Positions 7,248 to 15,989 of a stretch of DNA of 16,710 nucleotides are shown in pieces. The notes beneath the pieces were generated by a model. It was given only the letters and a program-made list of their open reading frames with translations. It had not been told where the DNA came from and did not search any database. Every line of letters begins with the position of its first letter. Positions within the stretch are counted from its first letter, which is position 1. The DNA comes from JAUWPO01 sp965603285 (GTDB lineage Bacteria; Chloroflexota; Anaerolineae; Anaerolineales; UBA4823). The DNA is taken from positions 1 to 16,710 of the forward strand of contig CBFDCK010000062.1 in the NCBI GenBank assembly GCA_965603285.1, read 5' to 3'. The position numbers were made by a program, and so were the translations under genes.

Positions 7248-10200
7248 TTAATCCGCCACGCTAAGTTCCAAATCCGTTAAATCTTCTTCCTTTTCACTTT
7301 CAAGGACTACTTCAGTTACTGCAACCTCATCAAGTTCTTCAACTACTGCAGTTGCCTCCAGCTCAAGTGGGTTCTGCTCGATTGATATGCGTCCTTTGAT
7401 AAAACCAGTACCGGCTGGTATTAGTTTGCCGATGATAACGTTTTCTTTCAAGCCATACAGCAAATCCTCTTTACCCGCAACTGCTGCATTCGCCAGGACC
7501 TTGATTGTGTGCTGGAATGAAGAGGCTGAAAGGAACGACTCTGTGCTCAAAGATGCCTTAGTGATCCCTAAGAGTACTTCCTGGTATTCAGCAGGGAGTT
7601 TCCCCTCGGCTAGCAGCTCATCATTAACCTGCCTCAATTCAAGATAGTCCACTTCATCTCCGGGCAGGTAACTGGAATCGCCTGGTCGGATGATGTGCAC
7701 CTTCGATAACATTTTTCGGATAATGACCTCATAGTGTTTGTCATTAATGTTCTGACCTTGGGACCGGTAAACCTTCTGTACTTCTGACAGCAAGTACACC
7801 TGGCAGGGGTTGCGTCCCTGAATGCGCAGAATGGTGTGAGGATTTAATGATCCTTCCGTGATTGGTTCTCCAGCTTCGACCCGGTCCCCATCCTTATACA
7901 GCAGGCGAGCACTGGTTGGGAGTTCATATTCAACTTCTTCGCGCAACTCATAAGAAACGATCACCTTATCTCCGCTGCCGTTTCCGTCTTCATTGCTATC
8001 ATGGGTCTCAATACGAACACGACCCGCATTTTGAGCCGTAATAGACGCTTCCTCGCCCAGAAAAGCTATCACGCTGTCCTTTTCAACCTCGTCGCCATCT
8101 TCTACTGCGATTGTCCAACCCGCGGCCAAATCGTACTCCTCGTTGATCATCTCGCTGTGTTCGATACGGGCAACCCGCAGGTCGCTGTAACGGTCGGATT
8201 GCTCGATAAACACTACACCACCGATCTCCGCCACAACTGCCTCACCTTTGGGGGTTTTTCGAGCTTCGAACAGCTCTTCTACCCGGGGTAGACCGGTCGT
8301 GATATCTCCAACTGATGCCACGCCACCAGTATGGAATGTGCGCAGCGTTAACTGAGTTCCCGGCTCTCCAATCGACTGGGCAGCAATAATCCCGACCGCG
8401 GTGCCGATTTCAACCATCTCGCCCCGACCCAGGTCCATGCCGTAACAGCTTGCGCAGATCCCGTGCGTCAGATCGCATGTGAGAGGTGAACGCACTCTGA
8501 TCTCTTCGACATTTGAAGCGGATATCCGGCGCACCAGTTTTTGATCTATCAACTCGTTCCGTTCTACTAGGATTTCTCCGGTTTCCGGATCAATCACTTT
8601 TTCGGCTGTCATACGACCGAAAATCCGACTGCCTATTGACTGTCCGGCGATATTATCTGAGCGCCGGATTAAGATGCTGTCTATTGTTCCACAATCTTCT
8701 TCGTTTATGATGAGGTCTTGGGCTACATCTACCAATCGACGTGTTAGATATCCTGCATCCGCGGTGCGCAAAGCCGTGTCTGCAAGACCCTTACGGGCGC
8801 CATGGGTTGAGATGAAATACTCTAGGGCGGTCAAGCCTTCACGAAAGTTGGAGCGGATGGGCAGCGGAATAATACGACCTGAAGGGTCAGCCATCAAACC
8901 GCGCATCCCTGCCAACTGTGAGATTGGTCCGAAACCACCCTTTGTGGCACCTGAAAGAGCCTGGGCAGACAGGTTACCGTCTGGATCCATGGCCTCTCTT
9001 ACCGCCTGGGCGACCTCGGTAGTAGTGTCCTGCCAAATTTCTATCACCCGCTCATTCTGTTCTTGCTCGGTTAACAACCCACGGCGGAAGTCGCGCATCA
9101 CTTCTTCCGCTGATTGCAGCGAGTTGTTGATAATGTCCGATTTTGTTGCAGGAATGGTGATATCGGATACAGACAAGGAGTAGCCGGATTTGGTGGCATA
9201 TTGAAAACCGGCATCTTTTATCGCATCCACGGTATTGGTTGTTGTTTCTCCACCACAAGTTTCGTACAGATCAGCCACCAGATCTTTCAGTCCTCCTTTG
9301 TCTAAAGTCCAATTGACGAAGCGGATTTCTGTAGGGAGTATGCGGTTAAAGATCACTCGTCCAACAGTCGTATCAACCAGTTGTTCTTCTGGTTCGGACA
9401 TACGACTGCCCTGTTCATCATACCAGGTGGAGATCTTCAATTGAATTCTGGTGTGTAAATTAACAATCTTCAAACTGTACGCCAATTCAACTTCATCCAT
9501 TGTAGCGTATACACGCCCATTTCCCGTTGGTTCCACATTATCGGTCTTTGTGAGGTAATACACACCCAAAACCATATCCTTAGAGGGGCTAATGATGGGC
9601 TCCCCGTCAGCCGGTTTCAGCAAGTTCTTAGAGGAGAGCATTAACGATCTCGCTTCCGCTATAGCTTTTTGGGAGAGAGGTATATGTACAGCCATTTGGT
9701 CGCCATCGAAGTCTGCGTTGAATGCTGTTGTCACCAAAGGATGAAGCTGGATGGCACTTCCTTCAATCAGGATGGGCTCAAATGCCTGTATGCCGAGACG
9801 GTGGAGCGTAGGGGCGCGATTGAGTAAAACCGGTCGTTCCTTAATGACCTCTTCGAGCACCTCCCATACCTCTGGACGATTTCGCTCGATGAACCGTTTG
9901 GCCCCTTTCACATTAGCGGCATAATTGTGCGCCACCAGGCGGGAAATAACGAACGGTCGGAATAATTCGAGAGCCATCGCCTTGGGCAGCCCGCACTGGT
10001 ACAGTTTCAGGGTAGGACCAACAACGATCACAGACCGTCCTGAATAATCAACGCGTTTACCCAGGAGATTGCGGCGGAAGCGCCCTTTCTTGCCCTTGAG
10101 CATGTCGCTTAAAGATTTAAGTTCTCGGCGGCCTCGTCTAGAGATTGCCTTACCCCGTTGGGAATTATCGATCAGCGAGTCAACAGCTTCTTGAAGCATG

Positions 10201-11591
10201 CGCTTTTCATTGCGGACTATAACGTCCGGTGCGCCTAGCTCTAAAAGCCGTTTAAGTCTGTTGTTGCGGTTGATCACGCGCCGGTATAGGTCATTCAGAT
10301 CAGACGTAGCGAAGCGACCACCATCTAGCTGAACCATAGGACGGAGGTCGGGTGGAATAACCGGCAAAACCGTTAAGATCATCCACTCGGGACGGTTGCC
10401 CGAGCGCCGGAATGCTTCGACGACTTTCAGACGTTTAGCCGCTTTACTGCGTTTCTGTTTGCTGCGAGATGTGCGTACTTCGTGCCACAATTCTTCAGAT
10501 AGTTTGTCAAGGTCCAAACGTTTTAAGATATTGAAAAAAGCCTCCGCACCCATGTCAGCCTGAAATACCTGCCCCCAGCGAGATCTCAGATCCCGGTAGC
10601 GGCTCTCGCCTATGAATGTGAGTGGTTGGAGATCTACCAATTCGTCGCGCAGGCGGATATTCTCCTCTCTTTCGGCGCTGGATTGATCCTCGTGCTGGTT
10701 GCGCAGCTCTTCTATGTTTAGATCTGTTTCTGCGCGAATTTCTTCTATTTCAATTCGTATTTCCTCGTGGGTCTTTTCCTTTTCTTCTTTAAGTTCGTCT
10801 TCTATCTCCTCAAGCCGCGTCTTAACAAATTCTTGGACTTCGGTGAGATGTTGGTTTGTAATGGTTTCACCAGCTTTGGCGATAACTTGATCCGAATCTG
10901 GGAAATGGATCGGGGTGCGGGATTCCTCTCCGAGCGATTCGCTAATCATATTCTCGAGCCGCTGACCGGCTTTGATTGTAGGTTTGAGTCTTTCTGCGAT
11001 CATCTCATCGTAGCGATTGTCGGTTTCGATTCTACTTTGGGATAATTCTTCCAACCTTTTTTCGCTTATAGCCCTACCCTCGGCAATCCGAGCGTTGAGC
11101 TTGGCGGCTTGTTCATGTTCCGTCAGCGCGATCTTGTCTTCCTGTCGCTTAAGCGCTTTTTCGCGCGCCTCTTCATCAACATGGGTTACCACATATTGCG
11201 CAAAATAAAGAACGCGATCCAGATTACGGCGAGATATGTCCAACAATAAACCGAGGTAAGACGGAATACGGCGTGTGTACCAGACATGGGCGACTGGTGC
11301 GGATAAGTCAATATGCCCCATTCGCTCTCGGCGGACAGATGAACGGGTTACTTCGACCCCACATTTGTCACAAACGATTCCTTTGTAGCGGATGTTTTTA
11401 TACTTGCCACAGTAGCACTGCCAATCTCGCGTGGGTCCAAAAATCGCTTCGCAGAATAACCCATCTTTTTCGGGACGAAGACGACGGTAGTTGATCGTCT
11501 CAGGTTTAAGCACCTCACCATATGACCAGCTGCGAATTTTCTGTGGTGAAGCTAAACTGATACGCAGGGTTGTTAATCCTTTGGTTTCCAC
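7248..11591 (-). CDS. rpoC: DNA-directed RNA polymerase subunit beta'
   Basis: A full-length 1447-residue RNA polymerase beta' subunit, which with beta forms the catalytic cleft. The first zinc site is C59, C61, C74 and C77. The invariant NADFDGDQ at 625-632 supplies D627, D629 and D631, which hold the catalytic magnesium. The lid/rudder region (about 480-530) includes GKRVDYSGRSVIVVGP at 511-526. The bridge helix and trigger loop lie at about 880-960 (MRGLMADPSG at 896-905, TALRTADAGYLTRRL at 939-953). The second zinc site is C967, C1039, C1046 and C1049. Compared with E. coli, residues about 141-325 are an added charged, helical, coiled-coil-like stretch. The start is a GTG seven bases after a perfect AGGAGG, so it is firm. 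Unusually, rpoB does not precede it: a 301-bp gap and a histidine kinase do. A strong promoter and a structured leader lie in that gap. Confidence 0.99.
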   Translation of the reverse strand: METKGLTTLRISLASPQKIRSWSYGEVLKPETINYRRLRPEKDGLFCEAIFGPTRDWQCYCGKYKNIRYKGIVCDKCGVEVTRSSVRRERMGHIDLSAPVAHVWYTRRIPSYLGLLLDISRRNLDRVLYFAQYVVTHVDEEAREKALKRQEDKIALTEHEQAAKLNARIAEGRAISEKRLEELSQSRIETDNRYDEMIAERLKPTIKAGQRLENMISESLGEESRTPIHFPDSDQVIAKAGETITNQHLTEVQEFVKTRLEEIEDELKEEKEKTHEEIRIEIEEIRAETDLNIEELRNQHEDQSSAEREENIRLRDELVDLQPLTFIGESRYRDLRSRWGQVFQADMGAEAFFNILKRLDLDKLSEELWHEVRTSRSKQKRSKAAKRLKVVEAFRRSGNRPEWMILTVLPVIPPDLRPMVQLDGGRFATSDLNDLYRRVINRNNRLKRLLELGAPDVIVRNEKRMLQEAVDSLIDNSQRGKAISRRGRRELKSLSDMLKGKKGRFRRNLLGKRVDYSGRSVIVVGPTLKLYQCGLPKAMALELFRPFVISRLVAHNYAANVKGAKRFIERNRPEVWEVLEEVIKERPVLLNRAPTLHRLGIQAFEPILIEGSAIQLHPLVTTAFNADFDGDQMAVHIPLSQKAIAEARSLMLSSKNLLKPADGEPIISPSKDMVLGVYYLTKTDNVEPTGNGRVYATMDEVELAYSLKIVNLHTRIQLKISTWYDEQGSRMSEPEEQLVDTTVGRVIFNRILPTEIRFVNWTLDKGGLKDLVADLYETCGGETTTNTVDAIKDAGFQYATKSGYSLSVSDITIPATKSDIINNSLQSAEEVMRDFRRGLLTEQEQNERVIEIWQDTTTEVAQAVREAMDPDGNLSAQALSGATKGGFGPISQLAGMRGLMADPSGRIIPLPIRSNFREGLTALEYFISTHGARKGLADTALRTADAGYLTRRLVDVAQDLIINEEDCGTIDSILIRRSDNIAGQSIGSRIFGRMTAEKVIDPETGEILVERNELIDQKLVRRISASNVEEIRVRSPLTCDLTHGICASCYGMDLGRGEMVEIGTAVGIIAAQSIGEPGTQLTLRTFHTGGVASVGDITTGLPRVEELFEARKTPKGEAVVAEIGGVVFIEQSDRYSDLRVARIEHSEMINEEYDLAAGWTIAVEDGDEVEKDSVIAFLGEEASITAQNAGRVRIETHDSNEDGNGSGDKVIVSYELREEVEYELPTSARLLYKDGDRVEAGEPITEGSLNPHTILRIQGRNPCQVYLLSEVQKVYRSQGQNINDKHYEVIIRKMLSKVHIIRPGDSSYLPGDEVDYLELRQVNDELLAEGKLPAEYQEVLLGITKASLSTESFLSASSFQHTIKVLANAAVAGKEDLLYGLKENVIIGKLIPAGTGFIKGRISIEQNPLELEATAVVEELDEVAVTEVVLESEKEEDLTDLELSVAD

Positions 11592-11613
11592 GTAGAAGCC
11601 TCCTAAAGCGGAA

Positions 11614-11672
11614 CGCGTTTATCCCGATCACAGGTTTGTTGTCCATGATTGATCGTTGGATGGGGAAACGCG
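11614..11672 (-). promoter_or_regulatory. Bulged 17-bp stem-loop in the rpoC mRNA leader
   Basis: In the minus-strand transcript the arm at 11672-11650 pairs with the unbroken arm at 11630-11614. The pairs are CGCGTTT/AAACGCG (7 bp), a CCCC bulge, ATCC/GGAT (4 bp), an AA bulge and CGATCA/TGATCG (6 bp), closing a 19-base loop (11631-11649). The stem ends nine bases before the AGGAGG of rpoC (11604-11599). Seventeen pairs in a consistent register right before a ribosome binding site suggest a cis-acting element controlling rpoC translation or mRNA stability. I do not recognise it as a known leader family. Confidence 0.55.
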
Positions 11673-11742
11673 CTGCTTATGTTGAAATAGTTATGAGTGT
11701 AGTCCAAAATTTCCAGGGGAATTAAACAGAATAAATACACTA

Positions 11743-11769
11743 TTAATAGACAAACAAAGACAAGCGCAA
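11743..11769 (-). CDS. Possible 8-codon leader peptide upstream of rpoC (speculative)
   Basis: A perfect AGGAGG at 11780-11775 is followed after five bases by TTG and a short frame ending in TAA, giving (M)RLSLFVY. The ribosome binding site lies in the loop of the hairpin at 11762-11790 and is therefore exposed. It may be a regulatory upstream ORF, or the AGGAGG may be fortuitous. No typical attenuator arrangement (run of one amino acid plus competing terminator) is visible. Confidence 0.15.
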   Translation of the reverse strand: MRLSLFVY

Positions 11770-11790
11770 GAAATCCTCCTTCTGGCGCTT
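11762..11790 (-). other. Leader hairpin presenting AGGAGG in its loop
   Basis: AAGCGC plus AGAA pair with TTCT plus GCGCTT (arms 11780-11790 and 11762-11772) with a single mismatch in the middle, giving 10 pairs around the 7-base loop GGAGGAT. It lies about 30 nt after the predicted transcription start of rpoC. A U-poor sequence follows (GTCTTTGTTTGTC), so it is not a good intrinsic terminator. Confidence 0.5.
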
Positions 11791-11827
11791 TCCGTTTTCA
11801 TTCCAAGTTATTTTAATATGTAGGCAA

Positions 11828-11857
11828 ATTATATCTAAATATGTCCAGTTTGGTCAA
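11828..11857 (-). promoter_or_regulatory. Sigma70-type promoter for rpoC
   Basis: On the minus strand TTGACC (11857-11852) is separated by 18 bases from a consensus TATAAT (11833-11828). It lies 35 bp after the histidine kinase stop, so rpoC has its own promoter. The predicted start near 11821 gives a leader of roughly 230 nt. Two A/T-rich stretches elsewhere in the gap lack a matching -35. Confidence 0.75.
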
Positions 11858-11892
11858 GGTCACAGGCGTAATGTTAAGAATCATCTCACTTT

Positions 11893-14800
11893 TCAAGAAT
11901 CGCTGGCTGGTTGTCGAACAGGGATTTCCAGATAGAACGTACTTCCCTTTCCAAGCTGGCTTTCTACCCTAACTCGACCCTGGTGGCGATCTGCGATGGA
12001 CTTTGTAATGGCTAAACCCAAACCGCTTCCCCGGCGGTCTTCGCTTCCCGTTTGAGTAACACGGTGGAATTTTTCGAACAAGTGCTGTTGGTCCATTGGC
12101 GAAATCCCGATACCATTATCACCCACCTTGAAAGTCACATCACGCCGGTCAGCTCTCACACTAACTGCTACTTTTCCGTCTGGACGGGTAAATTTAATGG
12201 CGTTCTCAACTAGGTTATGAAGAGCTTGCTGGAGGAGCGCTTGATCGGCTTCGATCTGAGGGAGTAAATCTTTTGGGATTTCTGTTGTTATAACTATCCT
12301 TTTTTGTACAGCTTGCAGTCTTAATGCAGCAACAACATTCTCGACAATTTCGTTTGCAGATACCAAGTCTAACTGCAGGGAGATTCCGGCTTCAATACGA
12401 CCTAAATCCAGCAGGTTGTTGACTAGGCGCGACATGCTTTCAACGCCGCTTACAATTTTCTCAACGTAGCTGTTTTGTTGTTCATTCAGCTCTCCGACCA
12501 TTTCCAGCATGGTGGCATAGCCGCGCATTAAAGTCAGTGGGGATCGAAGGTCATGGCTCACCGTATTGACGAATTCTGATTTTAATGCATCCAATTCTTT
12601 AAAAGCGGTGACGTCACGCAAGATGCAAACTCGCCCAACACGCTGGCCTTTGGCTAGCATTGAAGTGGCTGTGGCCAGATAGACCCGACCATCGGGCATG
12701 GTAATCTCTTCCGATTGCGCTTCGGTGGATGATGAGCGCATCAGGTTTATGAGTTCTTTTTCTGAGATCACTTCCTCGATGGGTTGACCTTCGTTGGTTT
12801 GTGTGCCAAGACCAAGGACCTGCCATGCCTCAGGGTTCACTAACAGTAGACAGTTATGCTGGTCAGAAACTAATACTGGGTCAGGACTGGAGCCCAGGAT
12901 CGCTTCAAGCCGCTGCCGTTCGATCTCCGATTGCTGGAACAGCCGGGCATTGGCTGCTGCCAGTGCAGCTTGACCTCCAAGGGTCACTATAAAACGCACT
13001 TCTTCCTCAGAGAAATCATGAAATTCATCGTAAGCAATCCACAGGACTCCGTAATACAGGCTTTCATAGCGCAGCGCAATGGCTAATAACGAAGCAGGAT
13101 TGGGAGAGTCAGGTGATAAGTTGAACAAACGCGGGCGTTTCAAATCAGGTAGGACCAGACGCTCTAACTGTTCTTGCTGCCCGATGAAATAGAGAATTTG
13201 TTCGTCCAGCTCCTTATACATATTGCGAGCTGGTCCCATTCCATAAGTAATTGGTTCCGAAGGTGCGTCTTCCAACTCGGGGAGGACAGAAGGTCTAAGT
13301 ACAACACGTGCGGAACTCGCTCCCATGGATAAGGCTGCTTCCAGCACAGGTTTCACAGACGTTGAGAATTCAAGACTGGACGCAACCCCCTGGCTTACCG
13401 CAAGAAGTCGATTTAATTCGTCCAGCCGGTCCCTCAAGCTTGAACGCATCTGTTCGAACGAGCGTCGTAATTGACCTATCTCGTCTGCGCCTTTTGTGGA
13501 CAAGGGGTAATTTAGCCTGCCCTCCGAGATTCGACCGGCGACACGGGCTAGGTTCTGCAAGGACCCTGTCACAACGCGTACACCTAACACTAATGCAAGG
13601 ACGGCAATAAGGGAAATAAATACGATCATCACCATCAAGGGAGCCGCGATTTCCAAAGCCAGGAGCTGGGTTTGGTGAGATGGTACTGCAATGACTACAG
13701 CCCATGGATGCTGGGAAACTGGTTGGTAGTAAAGCAAGTAACGGGTTCTTTCAGGAGCCGTATACTCAAAAAAAGCCGCATCCGTTGACGCCGGTCCAGT
13801 ATAGGACGTTAATAATTTAGATGTGTCAGGGTGGATTAATAAATTCCCATCTTGATCGATCAACAGACCTTGTCCTTCTATGTCTGCAAGGTTGTGCAGA
13901 CCGGACCAAATGGGCTGTGCGGATGGATTTGTATAGAAATCGCTCCTGCCAACCAGTACTCTAGTCACATTCTGGGTTTCGTCAATAATGGGTACGATGA
14001 ACGATATCTGGGCAGTCTGCATTCCCGGTCCCGGTGCGATTGTGAAAGATTGAGGAGCAAAGTCACTCAAAGCTGATCGAATACCCCATTTTTCATCTGC
14101 AGATGTATTTGTATCGGTGAAATCTCCCATCCCATAAGAGGCGATCAATTCTCCGGAGGTGTTCAGAACGATCAGCTGTTGGAAGAAAGGTACAATACGG
14201 ATTCTTTCTGTCAGTGCAAGAGATACATCGCTAGAGTCTGTGGATTGCAGGCGTGGATCTGCGGCGATTATGGAGATTGTATTACGCCCTGTCTCCATGA
14301 AATGTGAAATGTATTTTGATGCCACATCTGCGGAGCTCGCCATGCGGGCTCTGACCATATCGCGGGCTGCATTACCAGCTACAATCCAGTTTCCTATCAT
14401 GAGGGCAAAGATAAGCAGAAACGCAAGTGGCAGCATGTAATAAATCGCCCGAGACAGCAGACTTTTCTCGGCTGGAGAGGCGATTAATGGGCCGTTGCCA
14501 CCCCAAAGTGCTGGCCAGATTCTGGCAGCAGCTTCTGCGACTAATCCCGCAATAATTAATCCAATCGCCATGGTTAGCGAATCGCCCCATAAACTGATGA
14601 GGGCTAAATCCAGGCGTTCCAACAGCGTCCCGGTCGCCGAAAACACGGATGCCATCAGGTGCATTAATGGGTAGAAAAAAGCCAGCGCGGTTGCTGCGAT
14701 GGATGGGTGGCTGAGCATCCTAAAAGGTACGGTTCGGTATCGCTGAGCCATTGCGGCGCTGAATAATACAGCCAGCAATGCTACTTCTAGTGGTGAAAAG

Positions 14801-15156
14801 AGGTTATGGCTGATCCAGAAGGCTTGCAAAATCCCACCCAGAAGTGCAATGACCCCAGCAGGCGTGGGTCCCAATAAACCAGCAGCCAACATCCATGGGA
14901 TGTTGGCTAGCACCATCACTTCAGATCCCATTGTTTTTAATTGGATTCCGAATAACAGGCTTGTAAAGGGAACGCTCGCGATCAGGAGAGCGAATATCAT
15001 TTTATATCGTTCCCCCCAAGGTTTGTTGAACCTTCTCCATACGTGCAACAGGACGATATTGATCATTAATAGGAGAAGCCAGCCTGACCATCCTAATAGA
15101 CCTTGAGGCAGATCTAAGTGAGGCGAGGATGAAAAGATTGAGATCAGAACTGTCAT
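11893..15156 (-). CDS. Multi-domain membrane sensor histidine kinase (multi-TM, Cache-like, HAMP, GAF, PAS, HisKA, HATPase)
   Basis: A 1087-residue sensor kinase. Residues 1-210 hold about six hydrophobic segments that I cannot assign to a named family; the arrangement recalls membrane sensor modules such as the LytS-type 5TM or MASE domains. A further segment (about 238-260) leads into an extracytoplasmic Cache-like sensor (about 263-490, including LLIDQDGNLLIHP at 431-443), a membrane helix (502-526) and HAMP (527-578). Cytoplasmic GAF (about 590-740) and PAS (about 748-850) domains follow. The transmitter has SHDLRSPL at 867-874 (phospho-accepting H868), the N-box Asn in NLVENAIKF (N985), DNGIGI at 1013-1018 and GSGLGL at 1043-1048, so it should be an active kinase. 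No response regulator lies next to it, so its partner is unknown. The GAF domain lacks motifs telling its ligand. It has its own promoter-like TATAAT upstream and a weak ribosome binding site. Confidence 0.94.
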   Translation of the reverse strand: MTVLISIFSSSPHLDLPQGLLGWSGWLLLLMINIVLLHVWRRFNKPWGERYKMIFALLIASVPFTSLLFGIQLKTMGSEVMVLANIPWMLAAGLLGPTPAGVIALLGGILQAFWISHNLFSPLEVALLAVLFSAAMAQRYRTVPFRMLSHPSIAATALAFFYPLMHLMASVFSATGTLLERLDLALISLWGDSLTMAIGLIIAGLVAEAAARIWPALWGGNGPLIASPAEKSLLSRAIYYMLPLAFLLIFALMIGNWIVAGNAARDMVRARMASSADVASKYISHFMETGRNTISIIAADPRLQSTDSSDVSLALTERIRIVPFFQQLIVLNTSGELIASYGMGDFTDTNTSADEKWGIRSALSDFAPQSFTIAPGPGMQTAQISFIVPIIDETQNVTRVLVGRSDFYTNPSAQPIWSGLHNLADIEGQGLLIDQDGNLLIHPDTSKLLTSYTGPASTDAAFFEYTAPERTRYLLYYQPVSQHPWAVVIAVPSHQTQLLALEIAAPLMVMIVFISLIAVLALVLGVRVVTGSLQNLARVAGRISEGRLNYPLSTKGADEIGQLRRSFEQMRSSLRDRLDELNRLLAVSQGVASSLEFSTSVKPVLEAALSMGASSARVVLRPSVLPELEDAPSEPITYGMGPARNMYKELDEQILYFIGQQEQLERLVLPDLKRPRLFNLSPDSPNPASLLAIALRYESLYYGVLWIAYDEFHDFSEEEVRFIVTLGGQAALAAANARLFQQSEIERQRLEAILGSSPDPVLVSDQHNCLLLVNPEAWQVLGLGTQTNEGQPIEEVISEKELINLMRSSSTEAQSEEITMPDGRVYLATATSMLAKGQRVGRVCILRDVTAFKELDALKSEFVNTVSHDLRSPLTLMRGYATMLEMVGELNEQQNSYVEKIVSGVESMSRLVNNLLDLGRIEAGISLQLDLVSANEIVENVVAALRLQAVQKRIVITTEIPKDLLPQIEADQALLQQALHNLVENAIKFTRPDGKVAVSVRADRRDVTFKVGDNGIGISPMDQQHLFEKFHRVTQTGSEDRRGSGLGLAITKSIADRHQGRVRVESQLGKGSTFYLEIPVRQPASDS

Positions 15157-15198
15157 TTGAAGGCTCTTTGTTTCGACGGTGCTGGAATTTATGTTTAA

Positions 15199-15228
15199 AT
15201 TATAGCATCATTAACAACATCAGGGTAA
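15199..15228 (-). promoter_or_regulatory. Candidate promoter for the histidine kinase gene
   Basis: A consensus TATAAT lies at 15204-15199 on the minus strand, 42 bp before the kinase start. The best -35 at 18-base spacing is TTACCC, only half matching the consensus, so a weak or activator-dependent promoter is likely. The remaining 98-bp gap is A/T-rich without further structure. Confidence 0.45.
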
Positions 15229-15254
15229 GTTTGATTTGTAAAAATCTATAAAAA

Positions 15255-15989
15255 TCAATACCACTCGATTGTATCCGTGGTGGCTAGAGATAAATCTGAG
15301 TAAACCCCCCGTCTATCCGCTGGCAGCAATAACGCTAGTTGGCACATTGCTTCATCGGTCAGCTTGCGTAATTTATCCAGCTTTGCGCGCCGGAATTCAT
15401 CCCGATATACGAACGGTTTTCCGAACCGCACATAGGCGCCTGATCCCGACCAGGGTGATGAGAAGCGCAAGGCGGGGAAACCTTCTGATCCTGTGATTGC
15501 CACAGGTACAACTGGGGCACCGCTTCTGGTGGCGAGGTACGCCACACCCTCTTTGCCTCGCTGGAGTTGAGGGCTGCGTGTACCTTCTGGCGCGATCAGC
15601 ACGATTTCACCGGCATCCAGCACCTCCAGGACCATTTTTACCGCCCGCCGGTCTACTTCTTCTCGACGGACAGGGATAACCTCCCACAGCCTAGGAAAAA
15701 TCCCGACCAGAGGATAATTATATACTTCGATTTTCGCCAGGGGAACAATATTGCGGGGCAGCACGTTCATGACTATCATAGGATCAACATATGCGATGTG
15801 GTTGATCATTAAAATCGCAGGTCCTTCCGCTGGAACGTTTTCCAAGCCGGCAGCCCGGTCAATTTTTGCAAGGAGCGTGAACCCAATATACCTCAACAGG
15901 TATCGTAAGAACCTGCGCCTGCCCTCCAGTCGGGCATGGTCATACTGACCTGTATGTATTAGCTGACGCTCTAGACTATCAACTGTCAT
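15255..15989 (-). CDS. 1-acyl-sn-glycerol-3-phosphate acyltransferase family protein (PlsC-like)
   Basis: A 244-residue protein of the PlsC/LPLAT superfamily, which transfers an acyl chain to lysophosphatidic acid or a related lysolipid at the inner membrane. Seen: the HX4D catalytic motif as NHIAYVD (H64, D69), the EGTRS substrate motif at 135-139, VIPVRR at 104-109 and VVPVAITG at 160-167. A hydrophobic stretch at about 26-40 may anchor it. A TTG at 16007 extends the frame, but the ATG at 15989 is preferred because GGAG sits seven bases upstream. This start overlaps the 3' end of a second acyltransferase gene by 11 bp, which points to a coupled operon. Acyl donor (acyl-ACP or acyl-phosphate/CoA) cannot be told from sequence. 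Confidence 0.92.
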   Translation of the reverse strand: MTVDSLERQLIHTGQYDHARLEGRRRFLRYLLRYIGFTLLAKIDRAAGLENVPAEGPAILMINHIAYVDPMIVMNVLPRNIVPLAKIEVYNYPLVGIFPRLWEVIPVRREEVDRRAVKMVLEVLDAGEIVLIAPEGTRSPQLQRGKEGVAYLATRSGAPVVPVAITGSEGFPALRFSSPWSGSGAYVRFGKPFVYRDEFRRAKLDKLRKLTDEAMCQLALLLPADRRGVYSDLSLATTDTIEWY

